A stretch of DNA of 64,000 nucleotides, taken from positions 62,001 through 126,000 of the forward strand of contig NZ_JNIO01000008.1 in assembly GCF_000702545.1 (NCBI RefSeq), written 5' to 3'. Origin of the DNA: Selenomonas sp. AB3002. GTDB taxonomy: Bacteria > Bacillota > Negativicutes > Selenomonadales > Selenomonadaceae. The position numbers were made by a program, and so were the translations under genes. Shown in pieces: positions 25,581 through 34,026 of this stretch. Under the pieces are notes generated by a model. The model was not told the origin of the DNA, did no database searches, and worked only from the letters and a program-made list of their open reading frames with translations. Numbering within the stretch: position 1 is the stretch's first letter; the number at the start of each line of letters is the position of its first letter.

Positions 25581-26891
25581 TCACGCCCTGAAGGAAATAA
25601 GGAGAATGAACACGGCAATCAATAGATTGCCAAGTATTGAAACTACAGGGTCAACGAAGGGAACTCCGAAAGGCGTCAGGGTGTTGGTAGCAGGAAGCAT
25701 AAGTGCCAGGCAGAGCACCATGGCAATCATCCGTTGCTGCTTCACCAGTTTCATGCCCACCGCCGCCCTGTTGCGCAGCCTGGCCAGTGCCAGGAAATTG
25801 CCTTGGGGAATGCTGATATGGGGCTTGACTGGTGTCTTGGCAGCAAAGCTGTCCTTCACCTCCGGCTGGGGAGGCTCATCGGGGAAATCCGGGTCGGGGC
25901 CGGGAGTTTCTTCCTCTGCTTTGCCTTCGGCAGGGGGAGTTTCGCCTTTTTTATCCTGGGCAGAGGGCAGCCAGGCAATGCGCACATCTGCTGCTTCCAT
26001 AAGTTCTTTGTCCAGTTCACAGTCCCCCAGCACGGCGATGACGTCTTTTCTGGTGCGCATAAGGTGCAGTTCCCGTGTTTTTTGCTCCGGGAAAATCTCG
26101 AAGCGTATGTCGTCAATGTTGGTCTGCTTCTTGATATAGCTGGCATTGCGCTTGTTCAGCCCTGTCAGCAACATGAGCTTCAGTCCCAGCTTTTGCAGCC
26201 TGTGCAGGGCTGCGATGGTGTCGAAGCTGATTTCCCTCTGAACGGCGATAAGTCCCCGGGAGTATTTGCCTGAGCAGACAAAGACGGGAATCATGCCCTT
26301 GAGGGAAAGCTGGTCTGCCCTGGTGAGAAATTCTGCGCTGATATCAGCTTCCTCGCTTTTCAGCCAGGCAGCATTGCCCACCCGTACGGGAATGCGGCTG
26401 ATGATGGCCTCCGCCCCCTGCCCGGGAAGCTCGTTGAAATTCGTCACCGGCTGGAGCCGCAGACGGCGGTCGGAAGCAGTCTGGCAGATGAGTTGGGCAA
26501 TGGGGTGAGTGGAGCCTGATTCCACACTGGCAGCCATGGACAGCAGTGTTCCCTGGGAAACGCCCTGGGGAATGAGCTCCGTGATGAAGGCCGCGCCGCT
26601 GGTGAGGAAGCGGCTGTGGGTGAGTACCAGCGTAGAGGCAGAAGCCAGCTCTGAGAGACTGCCTTTCTTATGTACATTGATGCCCAGTTCCTCAGCCCGG
26701 CAGCCAATGCGGTACATGACCAGAGGGCGGGAGGCAATCAGGGGCAGGGGAAGCCCTGCCAGCAGTACAGAGAGGGCGGTGGCTATCACCATCACCAGAG
26801 GTGCCTGCTGCATCTGTTGCCAGTAGCCTGCTCCAAAGGCAATGAGGATGACAAAGGCCTGCCAAAGTTTGATGATAAGACTATGTCCCAT
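25581..26891 (-). CDS. Degenerate P1B-type ATPase-like protein
   Basis: 436 residues. It aligns by eye with the C-terminal two-thirds of CopA/ZntA-like metal ATPases but has lost the catalytic residues. The membrane metal site CPC-A-x is LPLPLIASRP (about 46). The phosphorylation motif DKTGTLT is LTHSRFLTSG (about 90), with no Asp. The nucleotide-domain HP motif survives (ESGSTHPIAQLI, about 125) and so does LPGQGAEAII. The hinge GDGxND is LGDCELDKELMEAADVRIAW. A proline/acidic low-complexity stretch (about 312-345) precedes two final membrane helices. The actuator domain is absent. It heads the cyd operon, 33 bases before cydA. I infer a non-transporting structural or sensory role; function unproven. 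Confidence 0.7.
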   Translation of the reverse strand: MGHSLIIKLWQAFVILIAFGAGYWQQMQQAPLVMVIATALSVLLAGLPLPLIASRPLVMYRIGCRAEELGINVHKKGSLSELASASTLVLTHSRFLTSGAAFITELIPQGVSQGTLLSMAASVESGSTHPIAQLICQTASDRRLRLQPVTNFNELPGQGAEAIISRIPVRVGNAAWLKSEEADISAEFLTRADQLSLKGMIPVFVCSGKYSRGLIAVQREISFDTIAALHRLQKLGLKLMLLTGLNKRNASYIKKQTNIDDIRFEIFPEQKTRELHLMRTRKDVIAVLGDCELDKELMEAADVRIAWLPSAQDKKGETPPAEGKAEEETPGPDPDFPDEPPQPEVKDSFAAKTPVKPHISIPQGNFLALARLRNRAAVGMKLVKQQRMIAMVLCLALMLPATNTLTPFGVPFVDPVVSILGNLLIAVFILLISFRA

Positions 26892-27039
26892 GTTTATGAC
26901 CTCGATTCTTACTAGGTTTGGGGTAGTTATTCAACTTTTATGCCTGTTTATCCTGCCTGTTGTGTCATTTGCCAGCTGCCTTTTTCTTTTGAAGCTTTTC
27001 CGAGCTATCTATTTTTTATAGCCATAGCTATGCCGTTTG

Positions 27040-27048
27040 TGTTATAAT
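27040..27048 (+). promoter_or_regulatory. Extended -10 promoter of the DhaM-like gene
   Basis: TGTTATAAT, about 130 bases before the start at 27178. No clear -35. The rest of 26892-27177 holds no gene that I can see. Confidence 0.45.
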
Positions 27049-27177
27049 ACAGGGACAGTTTTACGGATAAGTTATCAATAAACAGGCAGGAAAAGCCGCA
27101 GGGCATGTCAAATAGTAGATATACAAGTGTAATAGAATTGATTTGTGTGACAACTTTGATAAAGGAGAGAAATCAGT

Positions 27178-27576
27178 TTGGTTGGAATTGTGATAGTCTC
27201 CCATAGCCATACTTTGGCTGAGGGCGTTAGAGAACTGGCGGAGATGATGGCCCGTGAAGTGAAGATTGCCTGCGCTGGCGGATTGGAAGAAGGCATCAGC
27301 GGCGTCAGCTATGAGCGCATCACAAATGCAGTGGAAGAAGTCTGCGGCCGTGATGGTGCCGTGATTTTCGGCGATATGGGCAGCGCTATGCTCACCAGCG
27401 AACTGGTACTGGAGGAAATGAAGGATGACAAGCTGCATCTGGTGAACGCTCCTCTGGTAGAGGGGGTAGTGAGGGCGGCAGCTCTGGCCTCCGGCGGGGC
27501 CGATGTGGAAACCATCGTTCAGCGGGTAGAAGCAGAATGGAAAAGGCAGGAGGGTGATTGCTATAGTATTTCGTGA
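27178..27576 (+). CDS. EIIA-Man/DhaM-like phosphocarrier
   Basis: 132 residues starting at TTG with GGAGAG eight bases upstream. MVGIVIVSHSHTLAEGV carries the phosphorylatable His of the mannose-EIIA/DhaM fold (His10 in SHS). CAGGLEEGISGVSYERITNAVEEV and GDMGSAMLTSELVLEEM match DhaM, which passes phosphate from HPr to the DhaL-ADP cofactor of dihydroxyacetone kinase. No dhaK or dhaL gene is in the window, so the partner is elsewhere or the role differs. It overlaps the next gene by 23 bases. Confidence 0.75.
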   Translation: MVGIVIVSHSHTLAEGVRELAEMMAREVKIACAGGLEEGISGVSYERITNAVEEVCGRDGAVIFGDMGSAMLTSELVLEEMKDDKLHLVNAPLVEGVVRAAALASGGADVETIVQRVEAEWKRQEGDCYSIS

Positions 27577-28459
27577 CCTTGTAAAAGAGGATAAGCCTCT
27601 TTTGGACCGCTACTGCCATAGCCAGTATTACGAGAATTCACATTTGAACTTTACGAACCTCTTCATGTGGAGGGAACCCTATCAGATAAAGATTTGTGAA
27701 GAAAATGATGTGCTCTACATGATCAGCACCTGGCAGGACGAACTCATGGCCCTTCAGCCCTTGGGAGCAGAGGACAAGATGCAGGAGGCTATTGGCAAGC
27801 TCGCAGAGTATTTCAAGGAGCAGGGGAAGCCTTTGGTTTTCAGCGGCATCGAAAAGTTTTTCGTCAGGGAACTGGAGTTCTATCCTGGTGCTAAATTTGA
27901 CATCAAGTCAGACAGAGACAACTTTGATTATGTGTATCTGGCAGAGAAGCTGATCAACCTCTCGGGCAGGAAGCTTCATTCCAAGAAGAATCACCTGAAC
28001 GCTTTCAGGAAACTCTATCCCCAGGCGGAATGTCTGCCCATCGATGATGATATCATCACCCTTTGCAAGATAGAGTTGAATAACTGGTATAAGCTGCGTC
28101 TGGCTGATGAGCCGGATGACCCTTTTATCGGCTGGGAACGCAAGGCCATCATGGAAATCTTGAACGATTTCCGTTACTTTGACCTGAAGGGCGGCGCAAT
28201 CCGCCTGGACGGCAGGATTATCGCCTTTACCTTCGGCGAGCAGCTGAACAAGGATACGGCGGTCATCCATGTGGAAAAGGCCGACCCGGATATTCGCGGT
28301 GCCTATCCCGCCATCAATCAGGGCTTCGTGGCTCACGCCTGGAGCCACATGACCTATATCAACCGGGAGGAAGATATGGGGCATGAGGGTCTGCGGAAGG
28401 CCAAGGAATCTTATAAGCCGGAGAAAATGATCGAGAAATTCACGGCCCGTATGATTTGA
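27554..28459 (+). CDS. DUF2156 (phosphatidylglycerol lysyltransferase C-domain-like) protein
   Basis: About 301 residues. Two GNAT-like halves are visible. Typical features are YYENSHLNFTNLFMWREPYQIKI near the N-terminus, KKNHLNAFRKLYP in the centre, and EKADPDIRGAYPAINQGF and INREEDMGHEGLRKAKESYKP near the end. The family includes the C-terminal domain of MprF-type aminoacyl-phosphatidylglycerol synthases; stand-alone members have no settled function. The start is unclear: GTG at 27554 overlaps the AGGAGG site, and better-spaced in-frame codons are ATT or ATA. It overlaps the DhaM-like gene, suggesting translational coupling. Confidence 0.7.
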   Translation: MIAIVFRDLVKEDKPLLDRYCHSQYYENSHLNFTNLFMWREPYQIKICEENDVLYMISTWQDELMALQPLGAEDKMQEAIGKLAEYFKEQGKPLVFSGIEKFFVRELEFYPGAKFDIKSDRDNFDYVYLAEKLINLSGRKLHSKKNHLNAFRKLYPQAECLPIDDDIITLCKIELNNWYKLRLADEPDDPFIGWERKAIMEILNDFRYFDLKGGAIRLDGRIIAFTFGEQLNKDTAVIHVEKADPDIRGAYPAINQGFVAHAWSHMTYINREEDMGHEGLRKAKESYKPEKMIEKFTARMI

Positions 28460-28474
28460 TGAGACATTGACTAT

Positions 28475-28506
28475 AGGAGAGCATACTGCGGCTCTCCTTT
28501 TTTTTG
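28475..28506 (+). terminator. Rho-independent terminator
   Basis: AGGAGAGC ... GCTCTCCT stem, eight-base loop, then about eight T. It ends the DhaM-like/DUF2156 unit. Confidence 0.85.
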
Positions 28507-28636
28507 TGATTTTGAATGCGAGATGACTGAAAATAAAAACATTGGGACTTGTGTACTTTTTGCACACAAATTGTCGGAGATGTGGTAGAATAAAAAAATC
28601 GTGATGTATCTGTGTAGAAGGAGTGTTTTAGAAAGT

Positions 28637-30013
28637 ATGTCAGAGCCGAAAATCGAGAATATCTACCAGTTGGATGGCAAGGTTCCTCTGGGGAAGGCGG
28701 TACCCTTTGGCCTTCAGCATGTGCTGGCTATGTTTGTGGCGAATCTTGCCCCCATCATCATCGTGGCGGGGGCTGCGGGAATGGATAAGAGCAGCGTGGC
28801 CATGCTCTTGCAGAATGCCATGTTCGTAGCAGGTATTGCTACCCTGATTCAGCTTTACCCCCTGGGCCGGGTGGGGGCGCGTCTCCCCATTGTCATGGGC
28901 GTGAGCTTCACCTTCGTCAGCATTCTCTGCTATGTCTCTGCCAGCTATGGTTACGGCGCTGCCGTGGGTGCTGTGCTGGTGGGGGGTATCTTTGAGGGTA
29001 CGCTGGGTCTCATGGCCAAATACTGGCGCCGCATCATCACTCCCGTGGTGGCGGCTATCGTGGTGACTACCATCGGCTATTCATTGCTGGGGGTGGGCAT
29101 TCGCTCCTTTGGCGGCGGCTACAATGAGGGCTACGGTGCCGTAGGCAATCTGGGCATTGCCGCCATTACCCTGGTGTCCTGCCTGCTGTTCAATGTCTTT
29201 GCCAAGGGCTACTGGAAACAGCTTTCCGTGCTTTTCGGTCTGATTGTGGGTTATGTCATTTCCATCTTTGCGGGGATTGTGGATCTTTCCAGGATTTTCA
29301 ACAGCGGCATCATCTCTTTCCCCACCTTCCTGCCCTTCACGCCGGAGTTCCATGCGGGGGCTATCGTGTCTGTAGCTATCATCTTCCTGGTGTCTGCTGC
29401 TGAGACTATCGGTGACACTTCTGCCATGACCATGGCAGGCCTGAAGCGTGAGATCAAGGAAAAGGAGATTTCTGGGTCTCTGGCCTGCGACGGCTTTGCC
29501 AGCTCTATTTCCTCTCTCTTCGGCTGCACGCCCATCACTTCTTTCAGCCAGAACGTGGGCCTCATTGCCATGACGAAAGTAGTGAACCGCTTCACCATCA
29601 TGACTGGTGCGGCCTGCATGATACTGGCCAGCATGTTCCCTCCCATCGGCGCTTTCTTCGCTTCCCTGCCTGATCCGGTGCTGGGGGGCTGCACCGTCAT
29701 GATGTTCGGTGCTATCATGGTCAGCGGCATTCAGATGATGGCTGCCGCAGGCTTTACCCAGCGCAATGTGACCATTGCCGCCATTTCCCTGTCCTTCGGC
29801 ATCGGCGCCACCCAGGCCAGCGAGGCTGGCATCTGGCAGGCCATGCCCCAGCTGGTGCAGGATGTCTTCGGTGCCAACTGCGTGGCTGTGGTCTTCGTGA
29901 TTTCCGTGCTTCTGAGCGCCCTGTTGCCCAAGGATATGGAAATTGCTGCTTTGGGCGAGGAGAAAAAAGAAGAGGCTGAGCAGGAAGAAGGAGAAAAGGC
30001 ATGGAATTACTGA
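28637..30013 (+). CDS. NCS2-family xanthine/uracil permease
   Basis: 458 residues from the ATG at 28637. The Shine-Dalgarno AGAAGGAG is rather far (14 bases). About 12-14 transmembrane segments. NCS2 signatures: FGLQHVLAMFVANLAPIIIV (first helix), ETIGDTSAMT (about 265, substrate-binding Glu in TM8) and SFSQNVGLIAMTKVVNR. Overlap with xpt by 13 bases argues for xanthine as substrate (pbuX-like). Proton-coupled uptake at the inner membrane. Confidence 0.9.
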   Translation: MSEPKIENIYQLDGKVPLGKAVPFGLQHVLAMFVANLAPIIIVAGAAGMDKSSVAMLLQNAMFVAGIATLIQLYPLGRVGARLPIVMGVSFTFVSILCYVSASYGYGAAVGAVLVGGIFEGTLGLMAKYWRRIITPVVAAIVVTTIGYSLLGVGIRSFGGGYNEGYGAVGNLGIAAITLVSCLLFNVFAKGYWKQLSVLFGLIVGYVISIFAGIVDLSRIFNSGIISFPTFLPFTPEFHAGAIVSVAIIFLVSAAETIGDTSAMTMAGLKREIKEKEISGSLACDGFASSISSLFGCTPITSFSQNVGLIAMTKVVNRFTIMTGAACMILASMFPPIGAFFASLPDPVLGGCTVMMFGAIMVSGIQMMAAAGFTQRNVTIAAISLSFGIGATQASEAGIWQAMPQLVQDVFGANCVAVVFVISVLLSALLPKDMEIAALGEEKKEEAEQEEGEKAWNY

Positions 30014-30576
30014 AGCAGAGAATCAGGGAAGAGGGCTTCTGCCTGCCGGGGAATATCCTGAAGGTGGATTCCTTCCTGAACCATCAGATCGATCCCCAGC
30101 TGTCTCTGGCCATGGGAAAGGAATTTGCCAGGCTCTTTGCTGATGTGAAGGTAGACAAGGTAGTGACGGTGGAGTCCTCCGGTATCGCCATTGCCCTGGC
30201 CGTGGCGGCAGAGCTGGGCACGAAACTGGTTTTTGCCCGCAAGCATCAGTCAGCGCTGATGGAAGAGGACCGTTACGCTTGCCCCATCACTTCTTTCACC
30301 AAGAAGGAAACCAAGAATGTCTATATCCTGAAGAAATTCCTGACCGCCGGTGAGAAGGTCCTCATTATCGATGACTTCCTGGCAGACGGCAATGCGGCCC
30401 TGGGCCTCTGCAATATCGTGGAGCAGGGAGGCTGCGAGGTGGTGGGCATTGGCATCGCCATCGAGAAGTCCTTCCAGCGGGGAGCCGAGAGAATCCGTGA
30501 GGCTGGCTACAGGCTGGAGTCTCTGGCCCGCATCAAATCCCTGTCTGACTGCAAGATTGAGTTCGTAGAAGAATAA
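30001..30576 (+). CDS. xpt: Xanthine phosphoribosyltransferase
   Basis: 191 residues, the usual Xpt length. It converts xanthine and PRPP to XMP in purine salvage. The PRPP-binding loop is VLIIDDFLADGNAA (about 122-135). N-terminal MELLKQRIREEGFCLPGNILKVDSF and VVTVESSGIAIA are typical. It starts inside the permease gene, so uptake and salvage are coupled. I looked for a purine riboswitch upstream of the permease and did not see one. Confidence 0.95.
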   Translation: MELLKQRIREEGFCLPGNILKVDSFLNHQIDPQLSLAMGKEFARLFADVKVDKVVTVESSGIAIALAVAAELGTKLVFARKHQSALMEEDRYACPITSFTKKETKNVYILKKFLTAGEKVLIIDDFLADGNAALGLCNIVEQGGCEVVGIGIAIEKSFQRGAERIREAGYRLESLARIKSLSDCKIEFVEE

Positions 30577-30596
30577 AGTGCCATCCTCTCTGCTGA

Positions 30597-30617
30597 CCGG
30601 CAGCTTGAACCTGCCGG
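30597..30617 (+). other. Perfect 7-bp hairpin before comEC
   Basis: CCGGCAG-CTTGAAC-CTGCCGG between xpt and comEC. It lacks a T-run, so it is not a classic terminator; it may act on mRNA processing or stability. Confidence 0.4.
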
Positions 30618-30636
30618 AATTCAAGAAGGTGTGATC

Positions 30637-33033
30637 ATGGGACAGCATCAGGAACCATTCCTCTTAGGGCTGCTCTTTGCCTTGAGTTTTGGTATCTTCT
30701 GCGCCCATAGTGTGACTGTATTGCCGCTGCTGCCGGTATGCCTGCTTCTCTGCGGGCTGCTGGGGGCAGCGGCTTTTGGCATCTGGAAAAGTCGGGAGTG
30801 GACCTGGGTGCCTTTTATACTGGCGGCTTTTGTACTGGGGGCTGCCAGGCTTTGGAGTGCGGAGATGCTGCCAGCTGATGATATCTCACACTTTGCCCAT
30901 GAGGAAGTGCGGGTGACGGGTAAGCTGCTGGAGGAGCCATTCCTCAGGCTGGCTTCTGATGGCTCTTACAGGCTACGCCTCCATTTGGAGGCTGAACGAA
31001 TAAAGAAGGGAAAAGCGGAAACGGTTACGGCTGAAGGCGGCTTGTATGTCTATGCCAGGTTCAATGAAGCGCCCAAGGCATTGCCCCGTATTGGTGATGG
31101 TGTTGCTGTCACGGGGAAAGTACGCCTGCCTCATGGCTACAGGAACCCAGGTCAGCTTGATACGGCTCTGCTTCTGAAAAGTCAGGGCATCACCGCTACC
31201 CTTTCTGCCCGGGGAGAAAGCCTGAAGGTGGAGGAACGGGAGGGAGCATCCTTCAAGCGTTGGCTATCCTCAGTGCGGAGTCATTATCTCAGCGCTATGG
31301 AGGAAGTAATGCCCAAGGAGGACGCTGCTGCTATCTTCGCCATGCTCTTTGGCGGCTATGGCGGGCTGCAGCCGGAATTGTTGGATGCCTTCACCGCCAC
31401 CGGCATAGTACACATACTTTCGGTTTCCGGCGCTCATATCAGCCTGATTGCAGCGGTGATGGCGTGGCTGGGCATGGCTTTGCGCCTTTCCAAAGGTTTG
31501 CGGGCAATTTTGGTAATTGGAACTATAGTGGTTTATTCCCTGCTGTCCGGCTGTGTCCCGCCTGTTATACGCAGCGCCATTATGGGCGGGCTGGCGTTCC
31601 TGGCCTTGTCGCTGGACAGGGAGAGGGATGCAAGGCGGATTCTGCTGATAACTGGGTTGGTGATGCTGACAGTTTCTCCACTGCTTCTATTTCATATCAG
31701 CTTCCAACTGTCCTTCCTGGCTACGGCGGGGTTGTTGTATCTTGCTCCTGTGATGAGGGAGTGGCTCAAGAAATGTCGTTTGGGTGAGTTCGTTTCTGCA
31801 GGTTTTGCCATCACTATGGCGGCGCAATTGTCAACCTTGCCTATTTTAGCCTGGTATTTTAACCAGCTTTCTATATCCTCCCTGCTTGCCAATCTGACTA
31901 TTGTGCCTATAGTTGAGCTGATCATTGTCATTGGCTTGTTTGGAGGAATAATTGCCTTTCTTTTGCCTTTCCTGGGCAGGATAATCTATGTCGGGGACAG
32001 TTTGCTGTTGGGCATCGTTTACGAAATGGCGAGATGGATGTCAAAGCTGCCCGGCAGCATGATCTGGATCCCAACCTTGAACGGTTGGGCAGGGGCTGTT
32101 TACTATGCCATACTGTGCTTTATGGTGGCAGATAAGCCCTGGCAGGAAAAGGCATGGGATTTCATGAAGTCCAGGCGGCAATACCTTTTGCTGGCAGGGC
32201 TGGTCTTGCTCATGTTCCTGGGCGGACGTTATTTTGCCCACACAGGCGAAATGACTCTGGTGGCAGTGGATGTAGGGCAGGGAGACGCGCTGGTCCTTTG
32301 CAGTCCCAAGGGTAGAGTGCTGCTTTTCGACAGTGGAGGCACGCGGGGGGACTTTGATGTGGGGGAGAAGGTCCTGGTTCCTTATTTGAGGCACTATGGC
32401 ATGAACCGCGTGGAGGCGGTTTTTCTCACTCATGCCCACGATGACCATGCTGGCGGCACTGGGGCGGTACTGAAGAAACTGCCGGTAGGGAAGGTTTATA
32501 CTGCCTGGGAGGGGCGGGGAGAATATGCCAGGAGCTTCCATCTGAGCCAGGCAGACCCGTTGCTGAATAAACTGGAACCGGCCAGGCAGGGGGCGGCTAT
32601 GGAGGTTGACGGAGTGCGGGTGGAGGTGCTCTATGCCCCGGAAGTTGTGGCTCCAGGCAGCGGCAATGAGGCTTCCAATGTGTATAAGATTACATACGGG
32701 GAGGCGAGCTTCCTTATTACGGGAGATTTGACCAAGGAAAATGAGGCGGTCATTCTGTCCCAGCAAGATCAGGGGAAGCTTCACAGCACAGTACTGAAGG
32801 TAGGCCATCACGGTTCAGATACTTCCAGCTCGGAAGAATTTCTCAGGGCAGTTTCTCCAAATTTTGCCATTATCTGTGTGGGCGCAGACAACAGCTTCGG
32901 CCACCCAAAGGCCAAAGTGTTGGAGAGACTGCAGCAGGCAGGGGCCGAAATTCACCGTACGGATTTGGAAGGGGAAGTGGTATTCCATACCGATGGGAAG
33001 AAGATGTGGGTGGAAAGTTATGCAAAAGAATGA
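30637..33033 (+). CDS. comEC: DNA-uptake channel ComEC/Rec2
   Basis: 798 residues from the ATG at 30637 (AGAAGG upstream; GTG at 30631 possible). Order: N-terminal membrane helices, OB-like DUF4131 region, the Competence domain with many helices (about 225-500; e.g. GIVHILSVSGAHISL and SGCVPPVIRSAIMGG), then a C-terminal metallo-beta-lactamase domain (about 545-780) with LTHAHDDHAGG and VGHHGSDTS. ComEC transports single-stranded DNA across the inner membrane in natural transformation. Full length, so transformation machinery may be functional. Confidence 0.93.
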   Translation: MGQHQEPFLLGLLFALSFGIFCAHSVTVLPLLPVCLLLCGLLGAAAFGIWKSREWTWVPFILAAFVLGAARLWSAEMLPADDISHFAHEEVRVTGKLLEEPFLRLASDGSYRLRLHLEAERIKKGKAETVTAEGGLYVYARFNEAPKALPRIGDGVAVTGKVRLPHGYRNPGQLDTALLLKSQGITATLSARGESLKVEEREGASFKRWLSSVRSHYLSAMEEVMPKEDAAAIFAMLFGGYGGLQPELLDAFTATGIVHILSVSGAHISLIAAVMAWLGMALRLSKGLRAILVIGTIVVYSLLSGCVPPVIRSAIMGGLAFLALSLDRERDARRILLITGLVMLTVSPLLLFHISFQLSFLATAGLLYLAPVMREWLKKCRLGEFVSAGFAITMAAQLSTLPILAWYFNQLSISSLLANLTIVPIVELIIVIGLFGGIIAFLLPFLGRIIYVGDSLLLGIVYEMARWMSKLPGSMIWIPTLNGWAGAVYYAILCFMVADKPWQEKAWDFMKSRRQYLLLAGLVLLMFLGGRYFAHTGEMTLVAVDVGQGDALVLCSPKGRVLLFDSGGTRGDFDVGEKVLVPYLRHYGMNRVEAVFLTHAHDDHAGGTGAVLKKLPVGKVYTAWEGRGEYARSFHLSQADPLLNKLEPARQGAAMEVDGVRVEVLYAPEVVAPGSGNEASNVYKITYGEASFLITGDLTKENEAVILSQQDQGKLHSTVLKVGHHGSDTSSSEEFLRAVSPNFAIICVGADNSFGHPKAKVLERLQQAGAEIHRTDLEGEVVFHTDGKKMWVESYAKE

Positions 33034-33152
33034 AGAGCTTGATTGTGTTCTAATTTATTTCATGACAAAACCATAACAATAGCGTTATAACTCGGAACAA
33101 GATGTCCTTCACTTCCATAGTTGACGATGACGAATATAATAACGGGTTATAA

Positions 33153-33176
33153 GCATATGTAGCCCGCCTCGTTGAA
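33153..33176. other. Hairpin after comEC
   Basis: CGGGTTA ... TAGCCCG inverted repeat (one G-U pair) without a strong T-run, in the 250-base gap before sufC. Confidence 0.35.
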
Positions 33177-33190
33177 ACACTAATTGGAAG

Positions 33191-33229
33191 ATTTTGCCCA
33201 CGGCAAAATTTGAACAATTGTGTTATAAT
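33191..33229 (+). promoter_or_regulatory. Palindrome plus extended -10 promoter of sufC
   Basis: ATTTTGCC-CAC-GGCAAAAT (33191-33209) is a perfect 8-bp inverted repeat. Fourteen bases on comes TGTTATAAT, an extended -10. The palindrome thus covers the -35 zone and could be an operator. It belongs to the same sequence family as the repeats at 45.9, 51.5 and 55.0 kb. Confidence 0.55.
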
Positions 33230-33285
33230 ATAAAAAGAAAGCTAAAGCATAAATTTCGTAAATCGGAAGGGAGAGCTAGATATAC

Positions 33286-34014
33286 ATGTTGGAACTGAAG
33301 AACATTTCCTTCCATGTCACCGAGGGCAATAGCCAGGTGGATATCATCCAGGACCTGAGTCTTACTGTGGACAACAGGAAATTTGTGGTCATCACAGGGC
33401 CTAACGGCAGCGGCAAGTCCACCCTGGCCAAGATCATTGCGGGCATTGAGCAGCCCACTTCTGGCAGGATTTATTTGGACGGTGAGGATATCACTGACAA
33501 GAGCATCACGGAGAGGGCGAAGCTGGGCATCAGTTTTGCCTTCCAGCAGCCTGTGCGTTTCCGGGGCCTGCAGGTCATAGACCTGCTGCGCCTGGCGGCG
33601 GGCAAGAAGATTTCTCATATCAAAGCCTGTGACTACCTTTCAGAGGTGGGGCTCTGCGCCAACGACTATCTCAACCGCGAAGTGAACAGCTCCCTGTCCG
33701 GCGGCGAGCTGAAGCGTATTGAGATTGCCACTATCCTGGCCCGCAAGACCAGCCTTTCCATCTTTGATGAGCCGGAGGCGGGCATCGACCTCTGGAGTTT
33801 CCAGAACCTTATCCGCATCTTTGAGAAAATGCGGGAGGAAATCGAGGAAAGCTCCATCATCATCATTTCCCATCAGGAGCGCATCCTGCAGATTGCTGAT
33901 GAGATTATCGTGCTGGCAGACGGCAGGGTGCAGGAACATGGGCCCGGCAAGGACATCCTGCCCAAGATTATGGATACCGAGGTCAGCATGCCCATGTGCA
34001 GGAAGTTTCAGTAA
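33286..34014 (+). CDS. sufC: Fe-S cluster assembly ATPase SufC
   Basis: 242 residues, the usual SufC length. ABC ATPase with Walker A GPNGSGKST (about 38), signature SLSGGELKRIEIA, Walker B LSIFDEPEAGIDLWS and H-loop IISHQE. SufC drives conformational change in the SufB scaffold. It is followed after 12 bases by a short SufB/D-like gene and no sufS, sufU or sufD. The pair resembles the minimal two-gene SufBC-like (SMS) systems. Confidence 0.88.
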   Translation: MLELKNISFHVTEGNSQVDIIQDLSLTVDNRKFVVITGPNGSGKSTLAKIIAGIEQPTSGRIYLDGEDITDKSITERAKLGISFAFQQPVRFRGLQVIDLLRLAAGKKISHIKACDYLSEVGLCANDYLNREVNSSLSGGELKRIEIATILARKTSLSIFDEPEAGIDLWSFQNLIRIFEKMREEIEESSIIIISHQERILQIADEIIVLADGRVQEHGPGKDILPKIMDTEVSMPMCRKFQ

Positions 34015-34026
34015 GGAGGCCGCCCA

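Noticed and set aside
28460-28636. Purine riboswitch before the permease-xpt operon
   Set aside because: None of the conserved junction or loop segments of the purine aptamer are present.
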